Below, piece by piece: positions 4,311 through 5,959 of a stretch of 5,959 bases of DNA. The notes beneath the pieces are model-generated. The model made no database searches. It had not been told where the DNA came from and was given only the letters and a program-made list of their open reading frames with translations. The stretch is from Bacteroidia bacterium (lineage in GTDB: Bacteria > Bacteroidota > Bacteroidia > Flavobacteriales > Flavobacteriaceae), in the NCBI GenBank assembly GCA_030425715.1, contig JAUIAA010000144.1:1-5959 (forward strand), in the 5' to 3' direction. Position numbers and translations under genes: made by a program. The stretch's first letter is position 1. Every line of letters begins with the position of its first letter.

Positions 4311-5608
4311 CTTACGTAAAATATAAGGTAAAAGACATTAATCTTGCCGATTGGGGGAGAAAAGAAATTGAATTAGCTGAAGCAGAAATGCCAGGTTTAA
4401 TGAGTTTACGTAAAGAATATAAAGATAGCCAACCTTTAAAAGGTGCTAGAATTGCAGGTTGTTTGCACATGACTATCCAAACTGCTGTTCTCATCGAAAC
4501 TTTACAAGCTTTAGGTGCTGAAGTAACTTGGAGTTCTTGTAATATTTTTTCAACGCAAGATCAAGCTGCTGCTGCTATTGCTGCTGCAGGAACTGCTGTA
4601 TATGCATGGAAAGACATGACTGAAGAAGAATTTGATTGGTGTATTGAGCAGACTTTGTTTTTTGGTGAAGATAAACAACCTCTAAATATGATTTTAGATG
4701 ATGGAGGCGACTTAACCAATATGGTTTTAGACCGTTACCCTGAGTTGGTGGAAGGTATTAATGGTTTATCAGAAGAAACCACTACTGGAGTACACCGATT
4801 ATATGATAGAATGAAAGCTGGAACTTTACCTATCCCTGCCATAAATGTGAATGATTCTGTAACCAAATCTAAATTCGATAACAAATATGGTTGTCGTGAA
4901 AGCGCTGTAGATGCAATTCGTCGTGCAACAGATATTATGTTAGCAGGGAAACGTGTAGTGGTTTGTGGTTATGGTGATGTGGGTAAAGGTACTGCTGCTT
5001 CTTTTAGAGGTGCAGGAAGTATTGTTACAGTTACTGAAATAGATCCTATTTGCGCATTGCAAGCAGCTATGGATGGTTTTGAGGTAAAAAAATTAGAAAC
5101 CGTAGCCCCAAATGCAGATATTGTGATTACTACCACAGGTAATAAAGACATTGTACAGAGTCGTCACTTTGAAGCCTTAAAAGACAAAGCCATTGTGTGT
5201 AATATTGGGCATTTTGATAATGAAATTGATATGGCATGGCTAAATAATAACCATGGTCATACCAAAAACACCATCAAACCACAAGTAGATAAATACACTA
5301 TCAATGGTAAAGATATTATCATTTTAGCAGAAGGTCGTTTGGTTAATTTAGGTTGCGCTACCGGTCACCCAAGTTTTGTAATGAGTAACTCTTTTACCAA
5401 TCAAACATTGGCTCAAATAGAACTTTGGACCAATAGAGAGGCTTATGAAAATAAAGTCTATATGTTACCTAAACACCTTGATGAAAAAGTAGCGAAGCTC
5501 CATTTGGCAAAAATTGGAGTTGAGCTTACAGAGCTTAGAAAAGAACAAGCAGATTATATAGGTGTACAAGTAGAAGGTCCTTACAAACCAGAATATTATC
5601 GTTATTAA
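4292..5608 (+). CDS. ahcY: S-adenosylhomocysteine hydrolase (adenosylhomocysteinase)
   Basis: This 438-residue NAD-dependent enzyme reversibly splits S-adenosylhomocysteine, the by-product of methyltransferases, into adenosine and homocysteine in the cytosol, sustaining the methyl cycle. Visible landmarks are LDDGGDLTN (135-143), NGLSEETTTGVHRLY (157-171), DSVTKSKFDNKYGCRES (188-204), the NAD-binding loop GYGDVGKG (226-233), and the C-terminal KPEYYRY (432-438) that reaches the neighbouring subunit's cofactor in this family. By alignment with the human enzyme the active-site residues are Asp137, Glu162, Lys192, Asp196 and Cys201, all present. The length is close to the human protein (432), without the roughly 40-residue insert seen in some bacteria. 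The start is ATG 4292 (MSSETSTYVKYKVKDI). An in-frame extension to 4187 is rejected because it adds 35 unlike residues and crosses the promoter. Confidence 0.98.
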   Translation: MSSETSTYVKYKVKDINLADWGRKEIELAEAEMPGLMSLRKEYKDSQPLKGARIAGCLHMTIQTAVLIETLQALGAEVTWSSCNIFSTQDQAAAAIAAAGTAVYAWKDMTEEEFDWCIEQTLFFGEDKQPLNMILDDGGDLTNMVLDRYPELVEGINGLSEETTTGVHRLYDRMKAGTLPIPAINVNDSVTKSKFDNKYGCRESAVDAIRRATDIMLAGKRVVVCGYGDVGKGTAASFRGAGSIVTVTEIDPICALQAAMDGFEVKKLETVAPNADIVITTTGNKDIVQSRHFEALKDKAIVCNIGHFDNEIDMAWLNNNHGHTKNTIKPQVDKYTINGKDIIILAEGRLVNLGCATGHPSFVMSNSFTNQTLAQIELWTNREAYENKVYMLPKHLDEKVAKLHLAKIGVELTELRKEQADYIGVQVEGPYKPEYYRY

Positions 5609-5657
5609 GATTAAATTAAAGTTTTTGAGTAAGAATGTAGGAGTTTTTTTATTTTCC

Positions 5658-5665
5658 TATTTTTG
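5658..5665 (+). promoter_or_regulatory. Putative universal stress protein promoter, -7 element, in the ahcY-usp spacer
   Basis: TATTTTTG matches the TAnnTTTG consensus 19 bp before the ATG at 5685. The -33 region offers only ATG at 5635-5637 (20-bp spacer), a partial match to TTG. The box is one arm of the small palindrome TATTTTTGAAAAATA (5658-5672). The rest of the 76-bp spacer after ahcY holds a 5-bp inverted repeat, TAGGA (5638-5642) and TCCTA (5655-5659), around a T-rich loop. That is too weak to call a terminator, so read-through from ahcY is possible. Confidence 0.35.
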
Positions 5666-5684
5666 AAAAATATTTACCACCCTT

Positions 5685-5959
5685 ATGAAAAACATTTTAG
5701 TACCCGTTGGAGATAGAGAAAATGCTTCAAATACATTACAGTATGCTATAGATTTTGCCGAAAATGTTGACGCAAAAATTTACCTCGTAAATGTTTATAC
5801 TAGTATTAAAGTTAGTGGTTCCTTTCAAAAGCTGGATGACTTACTAGAAAAGGAAAGTGATGAAATTCTAAAAAGTCATTTAACTAAAGTAAGTACCAAA
5901 AATGTTGCAATTAGCTCACATTCATTAAAAGGTCATGATGTGGTAAGTAGTTTAACACA
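5685..5959 (+). CDS. Universal stress protein (UspA family), N-terminal part (partial)
   Basis: The first 91 codons are visible and the frame is cut by the right edge. The start MKNILVPVGDRENASNTLQYAIDFAENVDAKIYLVNVY (1-38) is the classical first strand, loop, helix and second strand of the UspA alpha/beta fold, with the Val-Pro-Val-Gly-Asp turn near the nucleotide pocket. An acidic and basic helix follows (SFQKLDDLLEKESDEILKSHLTKV, about 46-69). The glycine-rich ATP-binding motif, if present, would lie beyond the window. Flavobacterial members often have two tandem Usp domains and about 270 residues, which cannot be tested here. The protein is cytosolic, and the family is linked to stress survival with no single defined reaction. 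The ATG at 5685 is preceded by a likely -7 box and has no Shine-Dalgarno sequence. Confidence 0.88.
   Translation, partial: MKNILVPVGDRENASNTLQYAIDFAENVDAKIYLVNVYTSIKVSGSFQKLDDLLEKESDEILKSHLTKVSTKNVAISSHSLKGHDVVSSLT

Noticed and set aside
4969..5151. Minus-strand open frame of about 60 codons inside ahcY
   Set aside because: It is antisense to the NAD-binding domain of ahcY and low in complexity, a shadow of a conserved gene.
5638..5659. TAGGA/TCCTA inverted repeat after ahcY considered as a terminator
   Set aside because: The stem is only 5 bp, the T-run lies in the loop rather than after the stem, and the 3' arm overlaps the likely -7 box of the next gene.

Overview
The window looks like chromosomal DNA from a member of the Bacteroidetes, most likely a flavobacterium. 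It is AT-rich. Its candidate promoters fit the Bacteroidetes -7 consensus TAnnTTTG, most genes lack a Shine-Dalgarno sequence, and the gene content (a TonB-dependent receptor under a TPP riboswitch, a group II-like PcrB/GGGPS, a PnuC-type transporter next to a NadR-like kinase) is typical of Flavobacteriaceae. The genus cannot be named from sequence alone. I see no mobile element, CRISPR array, tRNA or rRNA.

Layout from left to right. (1) Positions 1-822, minus strand: the first 274 residues of a TonB-dependent outer-membrane receptor, running off the left edge. (2) Positions 823-1043: a regulatory leader on the minus strand holding a promoter, a clear TPP (thiamin pyrophosphate) riboswitch aptamer, a small hairpin, and an inverted repeat that could hide the receptor's Shine-Dalgarno sequence. 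(3) Positions 1044-4234, minus strand: six very tightly packed genes, in transcription order a Sfp-type phosphopantetheinyl transferase, a PcrB/GGGPS-family prenyl transferase, a small thiamine-binding (MTH1187/YkoF-like) protein, a PnuC-family transporter, a NadR-like P-loop kinase and the ribosome-rescue hydrolase ArfB. Junctions are 0, -17, -17, -40 and +1 nt. (4) Positions 4235-4291: a 57-bp divergent promoter region. (5) Positions 4292-5608, plus strand: S-adenosylhomocysteine hydrolase. (6) Positions 5685-5959, plus strand: the start of a universal stress protein, cut by the right edge.

Functional reading: the outer-membrane receptor, thiamine-binding protein, PnuC-family permease and small-molecule kinase together suggest a thiamine salvage route (outer-membrane import, inner-membrane facilitated diffusion, trapping by phosphorylation). 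Only the receptor sits behind the TPP riboswitch. The inner-membrane and cytoplasmic parts lie upstream of it, in an operon that begins with unrelated housekeeping genes. The thiamine assignment of the transporter and kinase is inferred from context; by sequence alone both would be called nicotinamide riboside proteins.

I found no plainly undescribed system. The points most worth a second look are the riboswitch expression platform (sequestered ribosome-binding site), the NadR-like kinase as a possible thiamine kinase, and the face-to-face overlapping promoters between the phosphopantetheinyl transferase and ahcY.
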